Below are positions 42,278-51,392 of a stretch of DNA of 64,000 bases, piece after piece. Where the stretch lies: the NCBI GenBank assembly GCA_964403505.1, contig CAYOFP010000001.1, positions 62,001 to 126,000 of the forward strand, read 5' to 3'. The notes under the pieces are model-generated. The model did not search any database. It was given only the letters and a program-made list of their open reading frames with translations, and had not been told where the DNA came from. Within the stretch, counting starts at the first letter, position 1; each line of letters starts with the position of its first letter. The translations under genes and the position numbers were made by a program. This DNA comes from CAKSEI01 sp964403505. GTDB taxonomy: Bacteria > Bacillota > Clostridia > Oscillospirales > CAG-272.

Positions 42278-44719
42278 TCATATTTTCGTATATACGATCT
42301 TTCCATCTTGGATATCTGCCGTGACCCTGTCGCCTGCGGCAAGCGAGCCTGCGAGCATTTCATTCGAGAATGAATCCTCAATGGTACGCTGTATCTCACG
42401 TCTCAGAGGCCGTGCGCCGTAAACCGGGTCGAAGCCGATATCGGCAAGGTATGCCACAACAGCATCTGTAAATGTCACGCTGACGCCGATCTTTTCAATT
42501 CTCGTCTTAACTTCATCGAGCATCTTGCCTGCGATCTCGGATATTTCCGCTTTTGTGAGCTTATTGAATACGATAATACCGTCAACACGGTTTAAAAACT
42601 CAGGGCGAAAAAGCTCTTTCAGCGCTGCCATTGCCTTTGACTTGATATCTTCGTTCGCTTTATCGCTCGTGTCCGACGCAAAACCGAGCGGCTTTCCTGC
42701 GCTCGTGATGCTCTGCGCACCGACATTGCTCGTCATGACGATCACGGTATTTTTGAAATCGACCTTTACACCCTTCGAGTCGGTCAGAGTACCTTCGTCA
42801 AGGATCTGAAGCATGATATTGAATACATCGGGATGCGCCTTTTCTATCTCGTCAAACAGTATGACGGAATAGGGCTTACGGCGTATCTTCTCGGTGAGCT
42901 GACCGCCCTCGTCGTATCCGACATAACCGGGAGGCGAACCGATGAGCTTTGAGACAGAGTGCTTTTCCATATATTCCGACATATCGATGCGCACCATAGC
43001 GCTCTCATCGCCGAACAACAGTTCCGCAAGAGATTTTGTGAGCTCGGTCTTGCCCACGCCCGTAGGCCCTAAGAAAATAAACGAGCCAGTCGGGCGTTTC
43101 GGGTCTTTTAAACCTATCCTGCCCCGGCGGATCGCACGTGCGACCGCATCGACCGCTTCGTCCTGACCTACGACTCTCTCGTGGAGGAGCTTATCAAGGT
43201 TGGCAAGGCGCTCACCCTCCTCATCGGCGAGCTTTTTGACGGGAATGCCTGTCCACGATGTGACGATATCGGCGATATCCTCCTCACCGATTGAGAGTTT
43301 TTCATCCGAATGCTGTTTTTTCCACTCGGCACGGGACGCCTCAAACTCCTCGTTTAACTTACGCTCGTCATCACGCAGAGCTGCCGCCCGCTCAAAGTCC
43401 TGATTCTTCACAGCCTCTTCTTTTTCGGCGCTGAGCGCTTTGATGCGCTCCTCCAGTTCCTTCAGAGGTGCAGGAGAGGTGTATGCATCGATACGCTTCT
43501 TTGACGCCGCCTCATCGATCAGGTCGATCGCCTTATCGGGCAGGCATCTGTCGCCGATATATCTGACTGAGAGCGCAACTGCCGAATTGATTGCCTCATC
43601 TGTTATTTTCACTTTGTGATGCGCCTCATACTTGTCTTTTAAGCCCTGCAATATCTGTATGGCTTCATCCTGCGACGGCTCACCGACCATGACAGACTGA
43701 AATCTGCGCTCGAGCGCCGCATCTTTTTCGATATGCTGACGGTACTCGTTTATCGTCGTAGCACCGATCATCTGGAGCTTACCTCTTGCAAGCTCGGGCT
43801 TTAATATATTCGCCGCATCAATCGCACCCTCGGCCGCACCTGCGCCGATGATATTGTGTATCTCGTCGACAAAGAGGATGATATCGGGATTGGCACTGAC
43901 CTCCTCCATGACGCTTTTGAGGCGTTCCTCGAATTCTCCGCGGTACTTTGCCCCGGCGAGCATGCCGGATATATCGAGAGTGATGATCCTCTTGTTGGAA
44001 AGCGTCTCGGGCACTTCGTTATCGGCGATCCTCTGCGCCAGTCCCTCGACGACAGCCGTCTTTCCGACGCCCGGCTCACCGATCAGGCAGGGATTGTTTT
44101 TTGTGCGCCGTGAGAGTATCTGTATCACCCTCTGCGTCTCGCCGTCACGGCCGATGATGGGGTCTATTTTTCCTTCTTTTGCCGCCGCCGTGAGGTCACG
44201 CCCGAACTTTTCTATATTGGGCGTTTTACTCTTTTTTGCGCTCTTATTGCCCACGCCCTTTTCCTCATAGCTCTCCTTTCGGTCGTCGCCCGAGACATAG
44301 CCGGCAAGCTCCTCGTATATCTCACGTATATTGCACCCGAGGGAGGCGAGTATCCTCACCGCCACACAGTCGCTCTCCGAGAGGAGCGCCATGAGTATAT
44401 GCTCGGTACCGATATAATTCTGCCCCGAGCGAAGCGCCATATAGGACGAAGCCTCGATAATATGCTTGGTGCGAGGAGTCATATCCTGTGCGCCGACATT
44501 GCTCTTTGCACCCTTGCCTGCGATATTCGCAACCACCTCGCCGACCTTGCTCTCGCTTACCGAGCGCTCGGAGAGTACCTTCGCCGCTATGCTGTCCTTC
44601 TCACGCAGAAGCCCCATGAGGATATGCTCGCTGCCGATATAGTCATGACCGAAATCTTTTGCTGATTCAAGTGCAAAATTCAGTGCATTCTGCGCCGATT
44701 CGGTAAATCTGTTTGTCAT
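42278..44719 (-). CDS. clpC: ClpC, Hsp100 AAA+ ATPase
   Basis: The 813-residue unfoldase feeds proteins (often arginine-phosphorylated by McsB) to ClpP. Domain order: a ClpN repeat pair (about 1-145), AAA-1 with Walker A GEPGVGKT (about 213), a UVR/M domain (about 420-455), AAA-2 with Walker A GPTGVGKT (about 540) and sensor/D2-small domain. It is the last gene of the ctsR operon and follows mcsB with no gap. Confidence 0.97.
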   Translation of the reverse strand: MTNRFTESAQNALNFALESAKDFGHDYIGSEHILMGLLREKDSIAAKVLSERSVSESKVGEVVANIAGKGAKSNVGAQDMTPRTKHIIEASSYMALRSGQNYIGTEHILMALLSESDCVAVRILASLGCNIREIYEELAGYVSGDDRKESYEEKGVGNKSAKKSKTPNIEKFGRDLTAAAKEGKIDPIIGRDGETQRVIQILSRRTKNNPCLIGEPGVGKTAVVEGLAQRIADNEVPETLSNKRIITLDISGMLAGAKYRGEFEERLKSVMEEVSANPDIILFVDEIHNIIGAGAAEGAIDAANILKPELARGKLQMIGATTINEYRQHIEKDAALERRFQSVMVGEPSQDEAIQILQGLKDKYEAHHKVKITDEAINSAVALSVRYIGDRCLPDKAIDLIDEAASKKRIDAYTSPAPLKELEERIKALSAEKEEAVKNQDFERAAALRDDERKLNEEFEASRAEWKKQHSDEKLSIGEEDIADIVTSWTGIPVKKLADEEGERLANLDKLLHERVVGQDEAVDAVARAIRRGRIGLKDPKRPTGSFIFLGPTGVGKTELTKSLAELLFGDESAMVRIDMSEYMEKHSVSKLIGSPPGYVGYDEGGQLTEKIRRKPYSVILFDEIEKAHPDVFNIMLQILDEGTLTDSKGVKVDFKNTVIVMTSNVGAQSITSAGKPLGFASDTSDKANEDIKSKAMAALKELFRPEFLNRVDGIIVFNKLTKAEISEIAGKMLDEVKTRIEKIGVSVTFTDAVVAYLADIGFDPVYGARPLRREIQRTIEDSFSNEMLAGSLAAGDRVTADIQDGKIVYTKI

Positions 44720-45709
44720 TTATTCCATCTCCTTTTTTATCTTTGCCGCCCGGGCTTTATCACGCCCTGCCGCATCTGTGCTCTCACACTCGAGCGCAAG
44801 CGTGGCAGGCTGAGTTGACACGAAGAGCCCGTCGATCTTCTCATACGGCAGGTTTTCGATATATCCGGCGCAAATGCCGTATCTTACCTTTCCGTAAAGA
44901 TTCATAAATTCACTGCTCGACATCAGATATGCGCTTTTCATCGTGCCGAGCGCACGCCATGCCATATCGCACATTTTATCGTGCTCTCTGATATCGAGCG
45001 CCTTTTGTGCGTTCTTCTCGTTTTCTATTATCCTGTTTACGATATCGGATAGCTTGCTCACCGTGTCCTCCTCGGTGATACCGAGGGTGATCTGATTTGA
45101 TATCTGATAAAGGCATCCCGATTCCTCGCTTCCCTCTCCGTACAGACCCCGTATGGCAACGCCCATTTTCGGCAGCTGGGATGCGACCTTCCGTATTGAC
45201 CCTGTCATGGTGAGCGCAGGCAAAAACATCATCACCGAAACCCGCATGCCCGTGCCGAGATTCGTCGGGCAATGCGTGAGGTATCCGAGCCTCTCGTCGT
45301 ATGCGATATTCAGCTTTTCCTCAACGGTATCGCATACCTCGCTCGCCGTCTCGTATGCCTCCCTCAGCGCAAGACCGGGAAGGATACACTGTATGCGCAG
45401 ATGATCCTCCTCACAAATCATAATATACATATTATCATGCATGAGAAGTCCGTGCGGCACTCCGACAGACAGGAAATTCGGGCTGACAAAATGCTTTTCC
45501 ATATACGAACGGGCGCTCAATGCGTCAAGCGACGTAAAATCCACATATTCATAGCCCCCGAGCGCACCCTTTACCTTTTCGATTATCTCGAGAGAGCTTG
45601 TCTTATCGAGCTTTGAGGCAAAGGGATAGTCGCATATATTACGTGCAAAACGCACACGGGTGCTGACGACATATTCACGTTCTTTTCCGCTCTCATTATA
45701 CCATGCCAT
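44720..45709 (-). CDS. mcsB: McsB, protein-arginine kinase
   Basis: This 329-residue kinase phosphorylates arginines, marking proteins for ClpCP and inactivating CtsR. It has the guanido-kinase fold: STRVRFARN (about 16-24), ICEEDHLRIQC (about 99-109), NLGTGMRVSV (about 150-159) and RGLYGEGSE (about 188-196). It lies between mcsA and clpC, separated by one base from mcsA. Confidence 0.95.
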   Translation of the reverse strand: MAWYNESGKEREYVVSTRVRFARNICDYPFASKLDKTSSLEIIEKVKGALGGYEYVDFTSLDALSARSYMEKHFVSPNFLSVGVPHGLLMHDNMYIMICEEDHLRIQCILPGLALREAYETASEVCDTVEEKLNIAYDERLGYLTHCPTNLGTGMRVSVMMFLPALTMTGSIRKVASQLPKMGVAIRGLYGEGSEESGCLYQISNQITLGITEEDTVSKLSDIVNRIIENEKNAQKALDIREHDKMCDMAWRALGTMKSAYLMSSSEFMNLYGKVRYGICAGYIENLPYEKIDGLFVSTQPATLALECESTDAAGRDKARAAKIKKEME

Positions 45710-45710
45710 C

Positions 45711-46175
45711 TTATTTTGCCTCCTTTTCCCGTATCATATCACGCAGTTTCGCCGCACGCTCGAAATCCTCTTTTTCCACCGCCTCGGCAAGCTGTTTTTT
45801 TAGCAGCTCAAGCTCGTCCGCTATCGGATCACTTTCCTTCGGCGGTTTTTTGCCGACATGTCGACTGTTTCCGTGAATGCGCTCTATCATCGGGCGAAGG
45901 CGATCTGCAAACACGCCGTAGCATCTCGCACAGCCGACCTTCCCCTCCCGTGCGATCTGCGAAAAGGTCGAGCCGCACAGGTCGCACACCTTTTCCTCGG
46001 ACGGCTTTATCTGCGTGCCCGAAAAAAGATTCCCGAAGAAATTGAATTCGTCATCGAAGATTCCGCCCATCGAGTTTGCGCACTCGGAGCAAAGCGCCAT
46101 CTGCTCACTGATACCGTTTACTGTCTGCTTATATAAAACGGTCGCATTTCTTTTTTTACATTTTTCACACAACAT
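45711..46175 (-). CDS. mcsA: McsA, activator of McsB
   Basis: The 154-residue protein has two zinc-finger-like CxxC pairs (CEKCKKRN...CSEC near 3-38 and CDLC...CARC near 64-90) and a C-terminal UVR motif (LLKKQLAEAVEKEDFERAAK). It activates McsB and helps control CtsR. It is the second gene of the ctsR operon. Confidence 0.95.
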   Translation of the reverse strand: MLCEKCKKRNATVLYKQTVNGISEQMALCSECANSMGGIFDDEFNFFGNLFSGTQIKPSEEKVCDLCGSTFSQIAREGKVGCARCYGVFADRLRPMIERIHGNSRHVGKKPPKESDPIADELELLKKQLAEAVEKEDFERAAKLRDMIREKEAK

Positions 46176-46196
46176 TATGATTCCCTCTTTTCTATT

Positions 46197-46649
46197 CTAC
46201 TTCATCAGCGACATCACTATCTGTCGGAATATGTCTGCACGAATAAGGTTTTTATACTCCACAGGCAGGTGGACGAGTGCCGCAGAGGAGAGTGAGGCGA
46301 TCGCCATCTTACACTCTCTTGCGCTGATGATCCCGTTATCCGCCATCCCCTCGAGTATCGCACGTGCACTGCCCTCATCGACCGTCTCCCCGATCGAGGC
46401 GAACAGGTGCATCAGGTATTCATCCCGTGCGACATTCTTTTTTATGATACGCAAATATCCGCCGCCGCCCCTGCGGGACTCGATCACATATCCCCGCTCG
46501 GGGGTGAAGCGTGATGTTATGACATAATTGATCTGGCTCGGGACACACCCGGCTTTGTTTGCGAGTTCGTTTCTTCCTATCTCGAGCGTACCGCCGCTCT
46601 CTGCGATAAGCTCCTCTATCATTTTGGCTACTGCGTCTGAAATCAGCAT
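46197..46649 (-). CDS. ctsR: CtsR, class III heat-shock repressor
   Basis: The 150-residue repressor has an N-terminal winged HTH (NELANKAGCVPSQINYVITS) and a glycine-rich wing (SRRGGGGYLRI), the CtsR thermosensor region. I start it at ATG 46649, with AAGGAG eight bases upstream; the upstream GTG and ATG are too close to the ribosome site. It represses its own operon through the boxes at 46662-46726. Confidence 0.93.
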   Translation of the reverse strand: MLISDAVAKMIEELIAESGGTLEIGRNELANKAGCVPSQINYVITSRFTPERGYVIESRRGGGGYLRIIKKNVARDEYLMHLFASIGETVDEGSARAILEGMADNGIISARECKMAIASLSSAALVHLPVEYKNLIRADIFRQIVMSLMK

Positions 46650-46661
46650 TGCCATCACTCC

Positions 46662-46726
46662 TTTGACCTTCTTTGACTATAGTATAATACCAAAGTCAAA
46701 GAAAGTCAAGGTCAATAAAAGTCAAA
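46662..46726 (-). promoter_or_regulatory. ctsR promoter with three CtsR boxes
   Basis: The consensus RGTCAAANANRGTCAAR occurs at 46662-46678 (minus orientation), 46694-46710 and 46710-46726 (plus orientation, sharing one base). The promoter TTGACT (46704-46709), 17 bp, TATACT (46681-46686) is covered by them. Three boxes imply tight, cooperative repression. Confidence 0.9.
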
Positions 46727-46745
46727 ATGATATATTTACAATTTA

Positions 46746-46973
46746 TTAATATTCATTGCCAAAGATCATTTGCCACGTGATGTAATTGACGATGCCGGTC
46801 TCTTCTATGCCCATATATTTCTGAAAGGAAATGACTGCCGCACGTGTTTCCTCTCCGTATATACCGTCGGGCACCACCATCGGACGTATTGCGCTGTTTT
46901 CACGTGACATGGTGCGTAATGCGCTCTGTATCTCATACACCGCCGCACTTTTATCTGTCAGTTTTACCATCAT
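46746..46973 (-). CDS. Small PG_binding_1 domain protein
   Basis: The 75-residue protein is a single peptidoglycan-binding domain (VPDGIYGEETRAAVISFQKY, TGIVNYITWQMIF), with no signal peptide. It overlaps the next gene by four bases and belongs to a three-gene operon with it. Confidence 0.8.
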   Translation of the reverse strand: MMVKLTDKSAAVYEIQSALRTMSRENSAIRPMVVPDGIYGEETRAAVISFQKYMGIEETGIVNYITWQMIFGNEY

Positions 46974-48370
46974 TCTCCCACCTCATATCCCGGGTACTGC
47001 TCCTCGCTCCGGTAAAGCCCTGCAGTAGTTTCGTCAAACTGCCTTGCGAGCTCATACCATGTTTCTATGCCGACCGCTCCCGTCACGGGAAGCCCGAACT
47101 GCGTCTGAAAAGCCTCGACCGCCGCACGTGTCGCAGGGCCGAAGCTGCCGTCTGCCATGACCTCCGGTATTTCGGGATATACCCTTGCGACTGCATTTAA
47201 ATACTCCTGCACCGTCTTGACGCTGTCCCCTTTGGCGCCCAGGCCGACGGGCGTGCCCGGATAAGGTGCGGCATTTCCTAAGAATGCCGCCTCGGGAAGT
47301 GAGGCGAGCATGCCCGAATAGGTATCAAAAATACTATCCCATGTCGCACGGTCGACCACACCCGTCACAGGCAGACCGTACGTCTGCTGATAAGAAGAGA
47401 CACTCTCGACCGTCGCCGCATCATAAACGCCGTTTATCTCAGGCGCAGATACCGAATCGATAAAATTTCCGATAAAAAACAGGAAATACTGAAAGATACT
47501 GACCTCTCTTCCGGTCGCTCCCTCACTGAGCGTTTCGGGGAATTGCAGGGAGACCTCATCATATTTTACTCCCTCGCTCGTTACCTCATTGAGATTCTTG
47601 ACCGCCGCCCACACACGCTGTAATTCATACCATGTTGATTTTCCGACGACCCCGTCTACCGAAAGCGAAAACAACCTCTGAAACGCACGCACCGCCGCCT
47701 CTGTCGAGGAATTGAATACGCCGTCCTCGGGATATATTTTCGGAATGCTGGGATAATTTGTCGATACACGGTTCAGACGAAGCTGCAAGGTCCTTACATC
47801 GTTCCCGGTGCTGCCTATCCTCAGCGGCGGAACGGGTGCGCTCTCGAAAACAGTCTCGATCGGAGCGTCGAGGACGAGCTCGATATCGTCACCGTAATAA
47901 TTTTTAAGTATTTCTACCGAGTTCGCTCCCGACTGTGCGAGCTCCTCGCTCCCCCACTGGGACAGACCGTTGCAGGTCGTGGTCGTTCCGTTGCAATACT
48001 GAGCAAAAAGCGGCTCGATATATCCCTCCCGCCTGATATAATCATTGAATACATCGTCGACGATCTGAGCCACATTCTCAAAATAGTCTCTGCCGTTTAC
48101 AAACGACTGATCAAAAGCAGTCGAATTCGTGATGTCAAAATCATATCCTCTCGAACGGTAATACTCGGTATATACACGGTTTAAGGCAAATGAGATCTGT
48201 GCCAACACATTTGCACGGATCGCAGAGGGTGACCAGGTCGGGTAGATCTCACTCGATGCGACATTTTTGATATAATCGGAAAAAGGCACGATAACATTCT
48301 GCGCACCGGACGAAGGGGTGCCGAGATGCACCGTTATTGTCTCGGGTATGATCGGTATCCTTGCGTTCAT
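46970..48370 (-). CDS. SpoIID-like protein with PG_binding_1 repeats
   Basis: In this 466-residue protein, residues 1-170 resemble a SpoIID-like domain (SPSAIRANVLAQISFALNRV, then a Cys-containing GTTTTCNGLSQWG). This is followed by three PG_binding_1 domains (about 190-260, 275-345 and 370-440). SpoIID-type domains remodel spore or septal peptidoglycan; the catalytic status here is untested. No signal peptide is seen. GGAGG lies seven bases upstream. Confidence 0.75.
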   Translation of the reverse strand: MNARIPIIPETITVHLGTPSSGAQNVIVPFSDYIKNVASSEIYPTWSPSAIRANVLAQISFALNRVYTEYYRSRGYDFDITNSTAFDQSFVNGRDYFENVAQIVDDVFNDYIRREGYIEPLFAQYCNGTTTTCNGLSQWGSEELAQSGANSVEILKNYYGDDIELVLDAPIETVFESAPVPPLRIGSTGNDVRTLQLRLNRVSTNYPSIPKIYPEDGVFNSSTEAAVRAFQRLFSLSVDGVVGKSTWYELQRVWAAVKNLNEVTSEGVKYDEVSLQFPETLSEGATGREVSIFQYFLFFIGNFIDSVSAPEINGVYDAATVESVSSYQQTYGLPVTGVVDRATWDSIFDTYSGMLASLPEAAFLGNAAPYPGTPVGLGAKGDSVKTVQEYLNAVARVYPEIPEVMADGSFGPATRAAVEAFQTQFGLPVTGAVGIETWYELARQFDETTAGLYRSEEQYPGYEVGE

Positions 48371-48765
48371 TGATAACCTCCTTCAACCGGAAAAGGTCTT
48401 GACTCATCGAAATTCAGCTGTTCTTCCGGCACATCCTCTCCGTTATACCCCTGGAGCGCTATCATATTGATATTCTGAACGCTGACTATCCCGGGAAAAA
48501 CAGGAACAGACACCGTGCGAACGGTGTTATAACCGTCTGCCTCTACCTTTACATCATAGCTCGAATACGGCGGCAGGGATGCGCCGGGCGTAAGCGAGGA
48601 CGCAAGGTCAGGCGTGGAAAGCTCTATTCTTTCCGATTTGCCCGACATATCGGTATAAGAGTTTATTGGCTCACCTGCACCCGTGACCGTGACGAGCGCC
48701 CCCGCCACAGGCAGAGCGCCGAGCGCCGTGCGTACATTGACAAGTAAATATCCTGTCGAACTCAA
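48367..48765 (-). CDS. Carboxypeptidase-regulatory-like domain protein
   Basis: The 132-residue beta-sandwich protein (YLLVNVRTALGALPVAGALV, SYDVKVEADGYNTVRTVSVP) has no signal peptide. I choose a TTG start at 48765 preceded by GAGGTGAT; the ORF extends further but upstream residues are unlike the family. It starts the three-gene operon with the SpoIID-like and PG-binding genes. Confidence 0.6.
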   Translation of the reverse strand: MSSTGYLLVNVRTALGALPVAGALVTVTGAGEPINSYTDMSGKSERIELSTPDLASSLTPGASLPPYSSYDVKVEADGYNTVRTVSVPVFPGIVSVQNINMIALQGYNGEDVPEEQLNFDESRPFPVEGGYQ

Positions 48766-48846
48766 AAAAATCACCTCAGTCAATACTATGCTGATTTTCA
48801 AATATTGATACAAAAATGGCGGTTTTTTAAGAGCATTTGCGTAAAA

Positions 48847-48881
48847 AAAGCTGTAAAAAACTTTCGTTTTTTACAGCTTTT
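48847..48881. terminator. Bidirectional terminator, lipoprotein/SpoIID-like genes
   Basis: Perfect 16-bp arms start at AAAAGCTG and end with CAGCTTTT. A near copy of its core recurs at 50081-50118. Confidence 0.85.
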
Positions 48882-48900
48882 GGCGGTATAAAATTTATTC

Positions 48901-49776
48901 TTACGGAGCTATGCCGAGTATAAGTCGTCTTGCTTCCCGGGTATCTTTACACAATACCTCGTTTGAAATATATTTTAGTGTGCTTCCGTCAAGAGTGATG
49001 TGCAGTAGGTAAATTGCTTTACCGAGGACTTCGCTCTCGTTCTCGCAGACGAAATAAATATAACGGTCGTTTCCGTCCTTTTGTATTTTTTTGATAGTAA
49101 ACGTCGACGCAAAGTCATATGCGCACCCTATGGTATAGTACTTATCAAGCTTTTTCGAGTAGTAAGTGTTATTCTTGACATGACCTGCCTCGTCGGTGCG
49201 TTCATATCCGAATTTTTCTAAAACTATTTTTCGCACATCTTCTCCGGATGCTACCCAACTGGTTACAGACGGGAATAATTGCACTGCTTCGGGAATTTCT
49301 TCTTCAAGAATGAGTAATTCTTCCTCTGAACAAAAATCCTCATCGATTGAGTGTCCATATGCTTCCGAGTTTTTTAACTCACCTATCATTCGCATAATGC
49401 ACGCCATATCCGCTTCCTCCGGTGATGAAAAGAGCATAACAAACGGAATTTGGTCTCTATCAATGGATGAGATATATGTATGTTCTCCTACAGTATGGTA
49501 TACGGCATCATCTGTAAAAAAGTCAACAAGCTCGGCAAATTCTTCGTCTGAAACAGGATCGCCCGGCATTACATAATCCTCGGAAAGCAGGGGAGCGGTT
49601 TCTCTTGGCGGAGGCGGGATGGTTTCCATCTCGCTTTCGCTCGGATTGACGCCTGATTCGCTTTGACTTGGAGTGTCATTAGGTTCATTCGGCTTATTTG
49701 CCTCACTTCCGCACGAAGATAGCATCAGCATCGCAACGATAACTGCCGACATAATAAATAATAATGTTCTTTTCAT
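48901..49776 (-). CDS. Lipoprotein, unknown function
   Basis: The 291-residue protein has a signal peptide (about residues 1-18) and lipobox MLSSC, followed by a Pro/Glu/Ser/Asn-rich linker (about 20-55) and a beta-rich domain with no recognised family. I start it at 49776 (GGAGG eight bases upstream). It is exported and anchored on the membrane. The C-terminus resembles no enzyme I know. Confidence 0.8.
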   Translation of the reverse strand: MKRTLLFIMSAVIVAMLMLSSCGSEANKPNEPNDTPSQSESGVNPSESEMETIPPPPRETAPLLSEDYVMPGDPVSDEEFAELVDFFTDDAVYHTVGEHTYISSIDRDQIPFVMLFSSPEEADMACIMRMIGELKNSEAYGHSIDEDFCSEEELLILEEEIPEAVQLFPSVTSWVASGEDVRKIVLEKFGYERTDEAGHVKNNTYYSKKLDKYYTIGCAYDFASTFTIKKIQKDGNDRYIYFVCENESEVLGKAIYLLHITLDGSTLKYISNEVLCKDTREARRLILGIAP

Positions 49777-50013
49777 AGTATATTCCTCCCTTAGCAATTT
49801 AATGCTCTTACCATTATCAGTATAACATGTTTTTTTATATTGTCAAGCATTTTTCGATCAATTGCACAAGTTATGACTGTATTCTTTCTTGCGGTATGTG
49901 CAATATTAATAAATCCATAAAAAACGGTGCAACAACTTTGCACTCCATGTTCGCATAATCTCTCTCCTTCCCTTTTAGATGAGTCGCTCCGTACAAACGA
50001 GGGGTAAGGTGGA

Positions 50014-50030
50014 TTTTTGCGTAGCAAAAA
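50014..50030. repeat. AT hairpin in the ftsZ-lipoprotein gap
   Basis: TTTTTGC-GTA-GCAAAAA forms a 7-bp hairpin inside a 345-bp gap (49797-50141) with no convincing gene. The surrounding sequence looks like a degenerate repeat copy but I cannot show a second copy here. Confidence 0.4.
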
Positions 50031-50080
50031 GACTGCCGGGCGTAGAATTTTAAGCATGACAATAAGACAATTTATGTGAA

Positions 50081-50118
50081 AAGGTGCTGTAAAAAACTTG
50101 CGTTTTTTACAGCACCTT
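50081..50118 (-). terminator. Terminator after ftsZ
   Basis: Perfect 17-bp arms (50081-50097 and 50102-50118) are followed by TTTTC on the minus strand. It ends the dcw operon. Core sequence GCTGTAAAAAAC is shared with 48850-48861. Confidence 0.8.
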
Positions 50119-50141
50119 GTACCACATTACATTTATAATAA

Positions 50142-51275
50142 TCAGAAATTAAATCCGTTGTCGGATGTAAAGCCGCTATCGCCTGTCGATCCGCCATTGG
50201 TATTGAATCTCTTTGAGCTCTTGTCGAGCATATTGAGGATCACGTCAAATTCGTCATCTGGGATGACATCCTTCTTCGGCTCTTCCTTAACCTCTTCCTC
50301 CGCCACAGGCTCGTCCTTAGCAGTATCAAAGCCTGTTGCGATTACCGTGATATTCATGGTATCGTTCAGAGATTCATCAAATGCAGCACCCCAGATAACG
50401 TTCGCATCGGGATGTGCCTCCTCCTGAATCAAAGTAGAAGCCTCTGTAACCTCGTCGAGTCCGATATCGGGAGATGCGGTGACATTGATGATGATACCGC
50501 GTGCGCCCTTGATGGATGTCTCAAGAAGCGGACTGGAGATAGCGAGGTTTGCCGCCTCTGTCGCCTTGTCCTTTCCGGATGCAGTGCCGACGCCCATATG
50601 AGCGTAGCCCGCCTCGGTCATTATCGCTGATACATCGGCAAAGTCAAGGTTGACAACACCGGTGACATTGATAAGCTCGGAAATACTCTTTACACCCTGT
50701 CTCAGAACGTCATCTGCAATAGCAAATGCGTTTGCGAGGGTTATTCTCGTCTCGGAAACGCTCTTAAGGCGTTCGTTCGGTATTACGATAAGCGAATCGA
50801 CATACTGGCGAAGCTGTGTGATACCTGCCTCTGCTGCCTCCATACGTCTTTTGCCCTCAAAAGCAAAAGGTTTTGTGGCGATGCCTACGGTAAGTATGCC
50901 CATTTCCTTCGCTATTCTTGCGACAACGGGAGCAGCACCTGTACCCGTTCCGCCGCCCATGCCTGCCGTGACAAATACCATGTCGGCGCCGTTGATGGCA
51001 GCGGCGATCTCCTCGGCCGATTCCTCAGCGCTCTTTGCGCCCACCTCGGGGTTAGCGCCTGCGCCGTGACCGTGCGTTAATTTGTCACCGATCGAGATCT
51101 TCGTGGGCGCTCCATTTTTCATAAGCACCTGCTTGTCTGTATTTATAGCGATGAATTCAACGCCCTTGACTCCGGCCTCGATCATACGGTTGACTGCGTT
51201 ATTTCCGCCGCCGCCGACACCTATGACCTTTATATTCACGCCGCTGTCAAAGGACTCTTCAAGTTCAAATGGCAT
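50142..51275 (-). CDS. ftsZ: FtsZ, tubulin-like division GTPase
   Basis: This 377-residue GTPase polymerises into the Z ring. It shows GGGGNN (about 21), the tubulin signature GGGTGTG (about 106) and the conserved T7 loop NLDFADV (about 208), then a variable acidic linker and a C-terminal peptide unlike the standard DIPxFL-type. GGAGG lies eight bases before the start. It is the last dcw gene here; no ftsA precedes it. Confidence 0.97.
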   Translation of the reverse strand: MPFELEESFDSGVNIKVIGVGGGGNNAVNRMIEAGVKGVEFIAINTDKQVLMKNGAPTKISIGDKLTHGHGAGANPEVGAKSAEESAEEIAAAINGADMVFVTAGMGGGTGTGAAPVVARIAKEMGILTVGIATKPFAFEGKRRMEAAEAGITQLRQYVDSLIVIPNERLKSVSETRITLANAFAIADDVLRQGVKSISELINVTGVVNLDFADVSAIMTEAGYAHMGVGTASGKDKATEAANLAISSPLLETSIKGARGIIINVTASPDIGLDEVTEASTLIQEEAHPDANVIWGAAFDESLNDTMNITVIATGFDTAKDEPVAEEEVKEEPKKDVIPDDEFDVILNMLDKSSKRFNTNGGSTGDSGFTSDNGFNF

Positions 51276-51392
51276 TATTCTTTCCTCCGTATCCTTTATT
51301 TTGGGATATTTGCAACATATATATTTATTCTATTATATATAATAATATTTTTTTGAAAAAATTTCAATAGTTTTTTTGAAAAAAGTGTTATT

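Noticed and set aside
49797..50062. Short ORFs in the ftsZ-lipoprotein gap
   Set aside because: Overlapping frames with low-complexity products, no ribosome site; the sequence looks like a decayed repeat.
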